Of a DNA stretch of 57,968 nt, positions 17,902 to 28,200 are shown in pieces. The stretch lies in assembly GCF_000519185.1 (NCBI RefSeq), contig NZ_JAFA01000049.1, forward strand, positions 1-57,968. Direction: 5' to 3'. This stretch comes from Paraburkholderia nodosa DSM 21604 (lineage in GTDB: Bacteria; Pseudomonadota; Gammaproteobacteria; Burkholderiales; Burkholderiaceae). The notes beneath the pieces were generated by a model. The model was not told where the DNA came from and made no database searches. It worked only from the letters and a program-made list of their open reading frames with translations. Each line of letters begins with the position of its first letter. Position 1 is the first letter of the stretch. A program made the position numbers and the translations under genes.

Positions 17902-19068
17902 CTAGAAGCGGTGGCGCAGGCCGACGTAGTAACTCATCTGGTTGTCGTGGCCGTTGAGCTTCACGCCGGAGCCACCCGTCCAGTTCGTCGTCGTGGTGCC
18001 GAACAGACCCGACCAGCCGCCGTCCACGCGGTCATAAGCGGTGGCGAAATAGACATCGGTGCGCTTGGAAAGGAAGTAGTCGACCACACCGTAAAGCGTC
18101 TGCCGCTTGCCGCTGAAGTTGCTCGCGGTCGTGTTGTTGTACATGTACGCGCCGATCAGTTGCCACGCGGGCGCGGGCGTGTAGCTCGCGCCGAGTGTGA
18201 AGAACTGGTCGCGCCGCGCCTCCGAGAAGACCGAGCCCATAGCGGCCACGGTTGTGGGCGTGGCGGCCGTGCTCATGTTCGTGATCGAGGCGTAGTCGGT
18301 GCCGCCGTTGGTCACATCGAAACCGGCATCGCGCTGGCTCTGGAGATAGTCCGCGTGCAGTTTCAGCGCACCGAGCGAGACCTTCGCGCCGAGCGACCAG
18401 GTTTTTGCCGAGCGGCTTTGCGAATCACGCGTTTGCTGAAGCTGCCCGGTGAAGACGTTGTCGCCGCGCGCGTACGAGAGGCCGCCTGAAGCCGACGAGC
18501 GCGCGGAGTTGTGCCCCGCGACGCCACCAAACGCATACTGGAGATTCACACCTAGCGGGCCGAACTTCTTCGTCCAGGTGAGCGCGTTGTCGTAGCGCTG
18601 ACCGGTGAGGAACACGAGCCACGAGTTGGTGGGCGGCGCGCCGATAAAAATCGGATCGACATTGGAGATGGCCACCACCGCGCCGGTGTACTGGCGGCCC
18701 ATATCGATCTCACCCCACGCGCCCTGCAAACCCACGAATGCCTGGCGGCCGAATAGCTGTCCCTGCTGGTCGAAGGTTCCCTTGTTCGAATTGAAACCGT
18801 TTTCGAGCACGAAGTGCGTCTTCACGCCACCACCGAGGTCTTCGAAACCCTGCAAACCAAAGCGGCTCGCGGAGAGAAAGCCTTCGCCGGCCTGGTTCAT
18901 CGAAACGACACTGCGGCCCGATGGGTCGGCGTGATTTTGTACGACGATGGCAGATTCAATGACGCCATAGAGCGTCACGCTCGACTGGGCCATTGCGGGA
19001 GCGGCACAGGTGGCCAAGAGCACGGTGGCACCTGCCACGACTGGCCTGTTGCGTGAGATTCGATTCAT
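17902..19068 (-). CDS. Gram-negative general porin (Burkholderia type)
   Basis: 388 residues with a signal peptide ending near AAPAMA-QSSVTLYG, the usual mature start of beta-proteobacterial trimeric porins. The eyelet-type segment LASRFGLQG is represented here by LSASRFGLQGFEDLGGG, and the C-terminus YYVGLRHRF ends in phenylalanine as BamA substrates do. It forms a 16-stranded outer-membrane channel for small hydrophilic solutes. A regulon promoter (copy E) lies about 245 bases upstream. It is therefore probably induced together with the MFS carrier and catabolic genes, as a substrate-entry channel. Confidence 0.93.
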   Translation of the reverse strand: MNRISRNRPVVAGATVLLATCAAPAMAQSSVTLYGVIESAIVVQNHADPSGRSVVSMNQAGEGFLSASRFGLQGFEDLGGGVKTHFVLENGFNSNKGTFDQQGQLFGRQAFVGLQGAWGEIDMGRQYTGAVVAISNVDPIFIGAPPTNSWLVFLTGQRYDNALTWTKKFGPLGVNLQYAFGGVAGHNSARSSASGGLSYARGDNVFTGQLQQTRDSQSRSAKTWSLGAKVSLGALKLHADYLQSQRDAGFDVTNGGTDYASITNMSTAATPTTVAAMGSVFSEARRDQFFTLGASYTPAPAWQLIGAYMYNNTTASNFSGKRQTLYGVVDYFLSKRTDVYFATAYDRVDGGWSGLFGTTTTNWTGGSGVKLNGHDNQMSYYVGLRHRF

Positions 19069-19311
19069 GTTCTTTTACGCCTGGATGGGAAAATGCGTGA
19101 ATAACGCCGTCGCCGCCGTTTGCGTTGCGCGCGTGCGCGCAGCCGCGACGCGTGCCGGAACACGCATCGGCGGTGACTAATACATATCAGCGGAAATCGG
19201 GCAGCGAATGGCGCGCACACCGCGCGCGCGAATCACTCGCGTTGAACGCGAGCGATTAAATGAGAACGGACCAAAGACATGAAAAACACCGTGCAAGTCA
19301 TCACGGTTGCG

Positions 19312-19366
19312 ACTCTATGAGGGCCGATATGTAGCGTCAATGGAACAAATGCGCTGGGGAATGTTC
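19312..19366 (-). promoter_or_regulatory. Regulon promoter/operator E (porin)
   Basis: Minus strand: -35 TTGACG (19335-19340), 17-bp spacer, -10 TAGAGT (19312-19317). GAACA (19343-19347) and TGTTC (19362-19366) are 14 bp apart, one less than in A, B and D. It leaves a leader of roughly 240 bases, rich in CG repeats, before the porin ATG. Confidence 0.66.
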
Positions 19367-19538
19367 TATCGGGCAAATCCCTGGAATTTGGCCAAGCGCA
19401 GTTTTGCAGGTAATCGGACGGCTTCGATGAGTTGGCGTGCTGCATCGCCTTGATCGCCACCCAGGCGGCGACGTATCGTCGCCTCATCCACGAATTTCCG
19501 AAAAAACGAATGTTTTCGAACGGCTAAAGCATCCAGGT

Positions 19539-19810
19539 CTATCGAGCTGACGTCGACACGTAATGAGTGATAGTTTCGACAGCCTGCTCAACCGAGACGT
19601 CCGCTGTGTCGACTACCAGATGCGCTGATTCCGATACATCATATTGACGCTCAAGGACGCTCTTCCATGTCCGCAGCTTGTGACCAGGGATATCTGCCTG
19701 TCGCCCGTCGACTCTCAGACGGTGTGCGGTTGCATCGGAGCAAATCTGCTCTATCTCGAAGACGGCTACACCTGCTTCGAGTGCCACAATTCTCCAGTGA
19801 CTACGCGTCG
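19539..19810 (-). pseudogene. C-terminal remnant of a P-loop kinase-like protein
   Basis: Reading on the minus strand, the segment from about EAGVAVFEIEQICSD to the stop at 19539 (RQADIPGHKLRTWKSVLERQ, HLVVDTADVSVEQAVETI) resembles the second half of small AAA_33/zeta-type ATP-binding kinases, where the CSD...HR...R segment forms the lid. The Walker A loop that should precede it is absent; the open frame upstream carries unrelated residues. It is a 5'-truncated relic. The family assignment is from pattern memory. Confidence 0.5.
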
Positions 19811-20104
19811 ATAGGAACCATTCATCGGAACGCATCGGAACGTTTCCCGCCGAAACGCCAATATGGTCCCGGCCGGGAACACTGGATTGGGCTTGTGGTG
19901 GCAGCCACTGTCGGCAATCTGCCACGTTGCTGACGGAGAACCCGGCGCGCGCCAATGTCGGCTAAGGCCGATATGCGCGCATTCAATGGTAGGCGGCTTT
20001 CCGAGTGATCCGGCCGTTCGAGCGAGCGCCGCACGACTCACGTGACCGCCAGCAATTGGGCCGGTCTGCGCCTTACCGGACGAAATGGGGGCGCACGCGA
20101 TCTC

Positions 20105-20590
20105 CTATCCGCGTTTATCCTCCCGATCGAGTGCCGAAAATGCTTCGCGCAGCAGCGCTTCCTGAGTAGCAAAGCGCTGTTTGTCGCGAGTCTTGAGCTT
20201 GCGCAGATTCTCGATCTTCCAGCGTATCGCGGGCATGCCTTGCAAATGGTCGTAGGGCATCAGCGCCCAGTCCGGATCGAGGCTCACGAGGGAGAGAAGA
20301 AATTCGCGGTGATCCTGGCTCAGCGCGCGTGGCAGATCATGATGAAGCTGCGCCTGAACTGCCTCGAGCTGGGCAAGAATGACCTCGTCCACCGTCATCC
20401 CAACAAAACCCGCCTCGTATTCGTGCGCCAGCGAATGGGGAGTTGCAAAAAGCACTTCGTGAACGGGGCGGTTGTGGCCGGCGAGGTAGCCAACGAACGC
20501 GGTAACGAAATCGTCGCGCAGACCGTACTGCGCAGTCTGTGGACTCAGAGACCACAAAGCCTTGGAGCAAGCATAAGGCCAATCGCGCGA
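20105..20590 (-). pseudogene. C-terminal remnant of an AbiEii-like nucleotidyltransferase-family protein
   Basis: The minus-strand frame ending at 20105 has family-like sequence from about LRDDFVTAFVGYLAGHNRPV to RWKIENLRKLKTRDKQRF. The DPDWALMPYDHLQGMPAIRW segment recalls C-terminal halves of proteins annotated as AbiEii/AbiGii-type nucleotidyltransferase toxins. The nucleotidyltransferase core itself is not present. The upstream end runs into the patatin-like remnant on the other strand, so a rearrangement joined the two near 20540-20590. I am sure it is a coding remnant and less sure of the family. Confidence 0.45.
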
Positions 20591-21305
20591 TTGTTCTCGT
20601 GGATCCGCTATGTGAAATTCCGCACAACTCGCCAGATGCAATGTCGGTGAACCTGACCAGCACGCTGCCCCGAGCCGTTGATATGTTCAAGCAAACCAGC
20701 CGGTTTGCGACCGCTGACATCTGTGATTTTCTTCATCAGGATGTGTACAACAGGTTTCTGGTTGCTCCGAAAAGAACCAATCCTCAACAGCCCACACAGT
20801 TTGAGGAAGGCGCAAACGCCAATGCGGAGAAGGCCTTGGGGCGTTCATGGGGTTCTTGACCCCGAAATTTCGGCATCACGATTTCATGCTGGGCCGGTTC
20901 AACTGCCAGGCTTTTCTCGAAGGCACCTTTACGCTTGCCTCGACGAACGAGGTCTTCGATAACACGCCAAGCCTCGCAACCCGGGTGGGCGCGCGCCCCG
21001 CAACGGGCACCTACGATGGCCCCCTCGCGCCCACCGGGGAATATCCCATTATTCCGCTGTGCGGGAGCGCAACTGTCCGCATCAAGGAACCTGTCTGGCC
21101 GCCGAAAGGCTCATTCAACCCGAATTCCATTCACGAAGATGTGAAGAAGCGCGCTAGAAAGACTATGAAGAGCCTCGGGCAGGTGCTACCCATGAATTGG
21201 TTTCAAAAGTTCGTTTACGGCATTGTCGTCTGGTGGATGGGCAGACGCGCCGCCGATAAATTTGTGCTGATGGTCCAATCAGCCCTGAAAGCGAAAGACC
21301 TGTAG
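20566..21305 (+). pseudogene. Patatin-like protein, C-terminal half, frameshifted
   Basis: Two overlapping frames join into one family-like sequence. The first is NRAIVLVDPLCEIPHNSP, MFKQTSRFATADICDFLHQD and YNRFLVAPKRTNPQQ. After a base is lost at the four-G run 20838-20841, the second is AFMGFLTPKFRHHDFMLGRF and NCQAFLEGTF. The RHHDFMLGR-NCQ pattern is typical of the C-terminal part of a bacterial patatin-like phospholipase family. The N-terminal catalytic half (GGGxR, GxSxG) is missing. The C-terminus has a hydrophobic stretch (FVYGIVVWWMG). It is unrelated in subtype to the patatin fused at 48114-52889. Confidence 0.6.
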
Positions 21306-21330
21306 TATCCGGCTACTACGCAAGAAAGGA

Positions 21331-21349
21331 GGGGGCAAGGCCCCCTTTG
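21331..21349 (+). terminator. Possible terminator hairpin after the patatin remnant
   Basis: GGGGGC, AAG, GCCCCC, then TTT only 25 bases after the stop. The stem is strong but the T run is short, so termination strength is uncertain. Confidence 0.45.
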
Positions 21350-21480
21350 CATTCGAAAGGCGATACTCCCAAGTTAGGGCAGATACTCCTGGGAGGCACA
21401 AACTTCGTGCATACGAAGTGACTGCTGCAAGTCGCATCGACGGGGCGTGCCATTGCCAGATTGCCTGCATCTATGTTGGC

Positions 21481-21508
21481 TTGACAAAAGCACCTATTTT
21501 CCTAGATT
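21481..21508 (+). promoter_or_regulatory. Candidate promoter for the Tc-like operon
   Basis: TTGACA (21481-21486), 16-bp spacer, TAGATT (21503-21508), in a clearly more AT-rich stretch than the surroundings. It would give a ~360-base leader before the small gene at 21876; no gene is seen in 21510-21875. Confidence 0.45.
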
Positions 21509-21875
21509 GAAGGGGTATGTGACGAGCGGGTTGACTGATGTTGTGAGCGCAAAAATGTAGGGAATAATGTCGATCCTATGACAGCTACTCTTTCGTAAGT
21601 TCACTTCCCTTACCGATCTTCCTGTAAAGCGCATGTTGGCATGCGCGGAGAGGAGGGCGATTTGCTTTCTTTAACGAAGGTTTGTTATCCGTTGTCGCTT
21701 AAACGTTAGGAATGCTAGACAAACGGAATTGATTGCAGCAGCAAGCGTGCCCGTTGGAGCGATTTTGTTGATGTCGGTCTTCTCCTTTGAAGTTGGTCAA
21801 CGAGGGCGCTTTTATCATTCGAGTACAGGTCCACTGAAGCTTGTGGTTGGATGAGCGAAATCAGAGGGCGGTGCC

Positions 21876-22193
21876 ATGGTTAGTTTACTTCGTCACCATG
21901 TGAATAAGGATGTCCTCGTCTCGATTCCTGCGCTATTCGGGAGCGATGTGCCGTTTCGCTGCCAGCTCGTTGGCTTTGAACTCGCTGGACTGTGGCTAAG
22001 AAGTGATCGCCTGTCGCAGATTGCGCTCGCCGACGGCAAAGGCGAGCCGGCGACGACATTCGTGCCCTACACGCAGATCGCTTACCTCACCGCCGCACCC
22101 ACCGAGCCGCCACCCGCCTCTGCAACCGGGGAGACGCCCGGGCGACGACGCAGCGCAACCCATGCGGGAACACGTAAACCACCAGGCCGTTAG
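21876..22193 (+). CDS. Small hypothetical protein upstream of the giant gene
   Basis: 105 residues with GAGGGCGG before the ATG. The first ~75 residues (VLVSIPALFGSDVPFRCQL, VGFELAGLWLRSD, FVPYTQIAYL) alternate hydrophobic and polar in a way that suggests a small beta-barrel, perhaps Sm-like, followed by a Pro/Arg-rich tail. I do not recognise a named family. It ends 56 bases before the giant Tc-like gene in the same direction, so it is probably co-transcribed. It may be a regulator or chaperone-like partner, but that is only context. Confidence 0.6.
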   Translation: MVSLLRHHVNKDVLVSIPALFGSDVPFRCQLVGFELAGLWLRSDRLSQIALADGKGEPATTFVPYTQIAYLTAAPTEPPPASATGETPGRRRSATHAGTRKPPGR

Positions 22194-22249
22194 CCTCCCG
22201 ACGTTCAACGTACGAAGCGTGCTGACTTCGGGTGAAGAGGTGCAGAACA

Positions 22250-25200
22250 ATGTCAAACTCCATCGTTCTCAGGCTCACTCCACCGGCCGCGGTCGATCCG
22301 GCCACCTTCGCCAACTATCTCACCGGGCTGACGGTCACGGTCTACGACATCTCCTACGCCCGGGCGACCAATCCGCAAGCGAGCGTTGGCCCGTCGCTCG
22401 GCTCCGCGACCACGTCCAGCAAGCCGCTGCCCATCGTGCAGACGCCAGGGGATTCGGTGGCAACAGCGGTTTTCCCGTACACGTCCGGCTCGCCTGAATA
22501 CCAGTCCCCAGACCTGCTGGTGAAGTTCCAGTTCAGCGGCACGACCGCCCCGGTCTTCGCGCCGGAGGCCTATTACAACGTCAAGCTTTACACGGGCACG
22601 GTGTCATCAGCGGCTGATATCGCGGCGATCGCCGACGCCGACGTCAGCGCCTTCATCACGCTGCCGCCAGCCTCGACTCTCCTCGCATTTCAAGGCGGCG
22701 CGACGCCGTCGAGTTTTAGCGATCTCGACGCGGCGGTAAAAAAGGTGCTCGACAGCGACCCGGGCGCAGGTTCCGGCAGCGCCACCGTGATCGCGGGGCT
22801 CACGGTCGACCAATGCCGCAACATCGCGAACGAGATCATTGCCAGTAGCCCGGCGCCGCTTCCTTCGCCGCCCGATACCCTGGCGAACATGTACACGACG
22901 CCGACGAACGACGGGACCGTCTCCAACTTTTACGAGCAGGAACGGCAACAATTCGAAGGCCAGCTCCATGCTTACTATGCCGCCCGGGATACGCAGGTTC
23001 TTGCACTGACCAACTACGTCTTCGCCCTTTCGGCCGCGTACTGGATGGAGGCTCAAACCCAGTCAGCCACGCAGGCGCAGATCGCCTTCCCCACGAACCC
23101 CAATCCGCCGTCGACGCCGCAGGCGACGCCGGCGAGTTCGGAGGCCCCGGTGATCATTGCCGGCACATTGGGGCTGGACGTGCCGGCGGCGTATTTCTAC
23201 GCGCTCAACTACGACGTGGCGGTGACGCCCGGTCAGGACAGCCAGCAAGCGAAACTGAATCGCCAGCAGCTCGTGTTCGGCGCAGACCAGCAGGCCAATC
23301 TGAATCGCCTGACCGCTTCGCTGAACAACGGCGTCATTGAGCAACCAACCACACCCCCACTCAACCCGGCGCAGGCCGTACGAATTATCGAAGCGCTCAA
23401 TCTCCCCGTCACCTTGCCCGGGCTGCCGTGGCCCATTGCGTCCGCTTCCAGCACCCCGATCTACGCAACAGGGTGGCAAATCTTCGAAGCGGGCTTTGCC
23501 GGGTCCCCGGCAATTCCGGGCTGGTTCGGTTATCCGGCGGACGCGACCTCATACAAGGCCGGCGACGACGTCGCCGGGTTCTGGCAACCGTTGGCCGAGA
23601 ATCAGGCCGCTGCGTTCCTGGACGTCGTTCTTTGGGCCTTGACAGGCGGCATCATTGTCGATGGGACCCCGCTCGCCTCAAAGATTGCAGCGGACCTCAA
23701 ACTGAAGAGCATCGGCGATCTGATGGCGACGACCCCGGCGCAGTGGCAGACGTATTTCAACGCGCACCCAACGTATCTGCCCACGCAAACAGGAACGGTC
23801 TCCGAACAGATCGCGCTGTTCCTCCAGCGGATCGAACAGTTCCTCCCACTCGCGGGCACGCCCTTCGTCGCGCCTGCGCTGCCGAACAACGTTCCATCCC
23901 AATACGCCGCGCCTTCCTCCGACCTGATCTCCGGCGCTATCGCGGGCTACTCCGGCTTCTCCTTCGGCATGGTGATCGATCCTGCGACGCTGGAGTCCGC
24001 CGCGGCCGCGATTACAGGCGACGCAGCGGCTCGAGACTGGGTGGTGCAGGCAATCGGGACGCTCAATGAGCTGTACATCCTGTCGCAAATCCAGAACCAG
24101 CCGGCAGGCTTCAAATTCTCCTTGATGGAAGCGCTGTTCGCGCGCGGTTTCACCAGCCGAGAGATGGTTCTGGACCTCACGCAGGACGAGTTTCAGCAGG
24201 CGCTCACAGGAACGATCGCCTATGACCAGGCCGCGGCGATTTACGTCCTTGCGGGCACTCCACAGCCTGGCCCGACGCCCCCCGGCGGGCCGTTCGGACC
24301 GGTCAATCCCGGATGTCTGACTGATTGCATCGCGCCGCCGTGGTTCTCGCCGCTCGGGCCGGTCGCCTATCTGCATGAGATGCTGAATGTTTCGCAGCTT
24401 TCAACCTGCGATCAGCCGCTCGCACCGCCGGCGCCGGGAAGCACGACGCTGCAGGCGATCATCGACGCTCGACGCGGCCCCGTCGAAACGCTGGACGTCA
24501 CGCGCGCCAACCTCGAAACACCGCTGCCGCTGATCGATATCGTCAACGAGTGTCTTGAGATGGTGGCGTCGAAGTCCCCGCCTGTGCCGCCGGGCGTGGT
24601 CTACAACACGTCGGAGCACGACCTCGGGCCCTACGCGCTTTGCGACGACCATTGTGATGACGACGAGCTACGCCACGATTGCGCCTGCCTGCCGGATCCC
24701 TGCGATTGCCACGACGAACGTCACGAGCCCGAATGCCACAAACCGGCCGCGATCTTCGCCGCGCTGCCGGAGCACTCCTCACCGTCGGCGAACACCGACG
24801 TGGAGCCAGCTGTCTGGAACACGCTCAAGGCCGACTTCTCGGCCTGTTGCCTGCCCTACGATCAACCGCTGGATATCAACCGGACCTACCTGGAGCATTT
24901 CCGGACGTGCCGGTTCGAGGCGATGCGAACCTTTCGCCGCTGCATCACCGAGTTCGCGCTTGATCCGGTCCATGAGCCTGCGGACTTCCAGACCCATCTC
25001 TGGCGCTATCCCGTGCGGCTCGACATTGCCCTCGAGTACCTCGGACTCTCGCCGGAGGAGTTTGCGACGCTGTTCAAGGGCGTCATGCCGTCACCCTGCG
25101 GAGCGCGCGATCAGGAGCCGCCGCCGATTCACGCCGGCAATCCCGGCGCGTGCCTGCGCAAGGCCATGTCGCAGCAAGGTGTGATTCGCTTGTCCAGCTT

Positions 25201-28200
25201 CCTCGAATGCACCTGCCTGACCTATTGCGAGTTCCTGGAGCTTTCGCGTTGCGGTTTCGTCCCGTTCGTCAACGATTGCGGTCGTGACAATGGCCGGACG
25301 CGCGTCTCGCCATGCTTTCCCGAATGCGAGCCATGCTGCCTCGACGATCTATGTTTGCGTTTTTCAGGGGACGACCCGGAAGTCAGCCTCGACAAGGTCG
25401 GCGTATTCGTGCGCTTGTGGCGCAAGCTGCGGCACCTTTGCGGGGCTGGCTATTCGTTCACCGAGCTTGCCGATATTTGCACGGTGCTCAACTTCTCCAG
25501 CCCCGACTTCATTCGCCAGCTTGCCGCGTTCCAGATGCTGCGCGACCAGTTCCGGTTGCCATTGACCGGCATGGACATGCCGGCGACGGGGGCCACTGGC
25601 GCGGATCGCACCTTCCTGCTTTCGCTGTGGAAGGGGCCTGCGGCGAAACATTGGCGATGGGCGTTGCGGCACTTGCTTGAAGGCATCGAGAAGCATGCCG
25701 AATGCCACCACGAATGCCGTCGCCGGGGGCCGGAATTCGTCAGGCTGCTGGAGGAAAATTTCGACGCGCTGTCGCGTCTGGCGGGCTTTGATCCTGCGGT
25801 GGCGATCTACACCTGGCACGCGGAGCCTACGCACACGCTGCGTTTTGCGGAAGTCCTGTCAAAGATCTACGCCTCCGATTTTTCCGTGGGCGAGGTGTTA
25901 TACCTGTTCACGGCAGATACGCATCTGGATGGCGATGACCCGTTTCCACTCCAGGACATCAACGAGGCGGACGACGAACCGCTGGAACTGCCGGAGGATG
26001 CGCACCATCAGACGCTATGGGCGTTGCGCCAGAAGCTGCTGAAGGCGCATCCGCGCGACAAGGAGATCGATCGCTGGAACTGGCCGGAAATCGCATCGGC
26101 GCTGGAGCATGAGTTCGGGTTTGAAAGCGCCGCCATCACGCGCCTGGGCGCGCATTGCTTCGCGCACGTGCTGGAACAAGCGGGCCAGCCTGTCAGCCCG
26201 GCGGCGCGGCGCTTTGCCCAGCCTCTCGCGCCGACGTCGGCGTCGATGTGGAACGCGCCGCCAGCCGGTCCTTTCCATTACGACCCGGGCACGTCGGAAC
26301 TCTGGGCCGATCTGCCCATCTCCGATCATGAAGTGCTCGAACAGCTCTCGCGCATCTCGCAACTGTCCCCCATCGAACGGCAAGCGGTGCAGGACGTTTA
26401 TTTCCGCCCGCGGAGACTGCTTGCGCATTTCGCGATGCTGTTCGACGACTTCACCGAGGCGCAGCAGCGACTGATCGAAGAGCGAAGCGTTGAAGCGCGC
26501 TGGAACTGGTTTCGGCTGCAGTTCAGCAAGGCGCGCCTGCGCTGCCGGATCATTGCGGCGCATTTGACGGAGCATGTGGAGGCGGCGACGTCCCAGCGGC
26601 ACCCGGAAGGCCGCGAGGCGGCGCTCGTCGTGCTGCGCCATCTTTTCGCCGACGAAAACGCATCGACCACAGGAACCTGGGAGAGCGACGCCGGCAGCGT
26701 GCCGCAGGTGACCTGGCACCCACCGGCGAATGGCGGCGCGTTCGCCGCCTTGCTGGGGCTGGTCGGGACCGGGCTTGACTGCGCGTTCAAGTCTGGCGGC
26801 GCCCTGGCCTGGCGCGAGATCGGCGATTCGATGAACGTGTTCGGGCATGTACGCAACCGGGAGAACTGCCCCGTGCCGACGGTGATACCCGCTTTGGGGC
26901 TGACCCTCACCGCGCAGCAGCAGGCGCATGTCAGCGTGCGAAACGGTCTGGCGATGGCCGACGTCACCGACACATGGCTCGGCGGCGCACAAGGCTTCGA
27001 GGCGAGGTTTCATGGCGTTTTGTGGGTCGACGAGGCGGGGGACTATGCCTTTGGCGCCGGAGCTCCAGGGGGGGAGCACAAGGAGCACGAGGAGTCGGGC
27101 GAGCGCGAAGCACGGCATCGCTCATGGCTGATTGTCCTGCGCCGTGGCCAGAAGAAGTGGCGCCTGCTGCGTCACCATTGGGAAGGCGAGGAGAACATCG
27201 ACGCTGCCCGGCTGTACTTGCGGCGCGGCGCCTACGAGATCGAAATCGAACTCGTCCAGCACGCGCCCGATTTCCTGCATGACCCAGCGCACAAGCAGCA
27301 CTCCGGGTTCGAGGTCAACTATTGCGGGCCGGACACGGACGGGCATCGGATCGCCTTGCCACGCTCGCATCTGTTCCGCACACATGTCGATCATGAATTG
27401 AGCGTCGCCGGCGTGAGCGGGGTCGCGGCGGAGTTCCTGCACGCCCGCTATGGCAGTTCGCTGCGCGATATGCGCCGGACTTATCAGCGTGCGTACAAGA
27501 CGCTGCTGTTCGTTCATCGCTTTGCATTGTCGGCCAGGCCGCGCAAGGACGAAGGCTCCGAACTGGGATACATGCTGTCGCAACCGCAGCAGTTCGCCGG
27601 CCGGTCGACCTATTTGCGAGCCGGGATATGGACGACGCACCAGGCGTATTTCGACTTCAATTTCCTGCCCGTGGGAGACCCGTATATCTCGCCCGTGCCT
27701 GGAGACGATCGCGCCTATCCGACCGCGCAAAGAGTATCGGCGCTGTTCGACTGGTGGGAGAGAATTTTCGATTACACGCGCATGCGCAAAGAGGTTCGCG
27801 CGCACTGCGACCGCCATGTCTGGCTGTTGTTCGAAGAGGCGCGCGATCAGGCGCCAGCCGATCCGACCATCCTGTTACGCCATATGGGCGCCAACGCATT
27901 GCACTGGCCGCTCGATCTGACTTTCTACCAGAGCCCTGCGGCGCCCATTTACGCGGTGACGAGTGCGGACCTCGAAGACGCCCAATGGACGGAGCGCTCA
28001 TGGCACGCCGACCTGTGGCTGCGCCGGCTGGAATGCCATTTCACGGTCAAGGACATACGCGCAGCCAAGCCCTGGCTGTGGGCCGAGGACGATCCGTCGG
28101 TAGCGGTCGCCGGAGAGAGCGGCAATGCCAATCTGCTGCGATTCCTCTGCGACGGCTGCTTCGAAAACAAGGAGCCGCGGCGTTACGAGGACGTCAGGCG

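Noticed and set aside
3991..19068. Complete nicotinate degradation cluster
   Set aside because: Only the hydratase and lyase families match; no nicotinate or 6-hydroxynicotinate enzymes are present.
22250..22310. Start of the giant gene at the GTG 22232
   Set aside because: The GTG lies within the likely ribosome-binding stretch; the ATG at 22250 has GAGG nine bases upstream.
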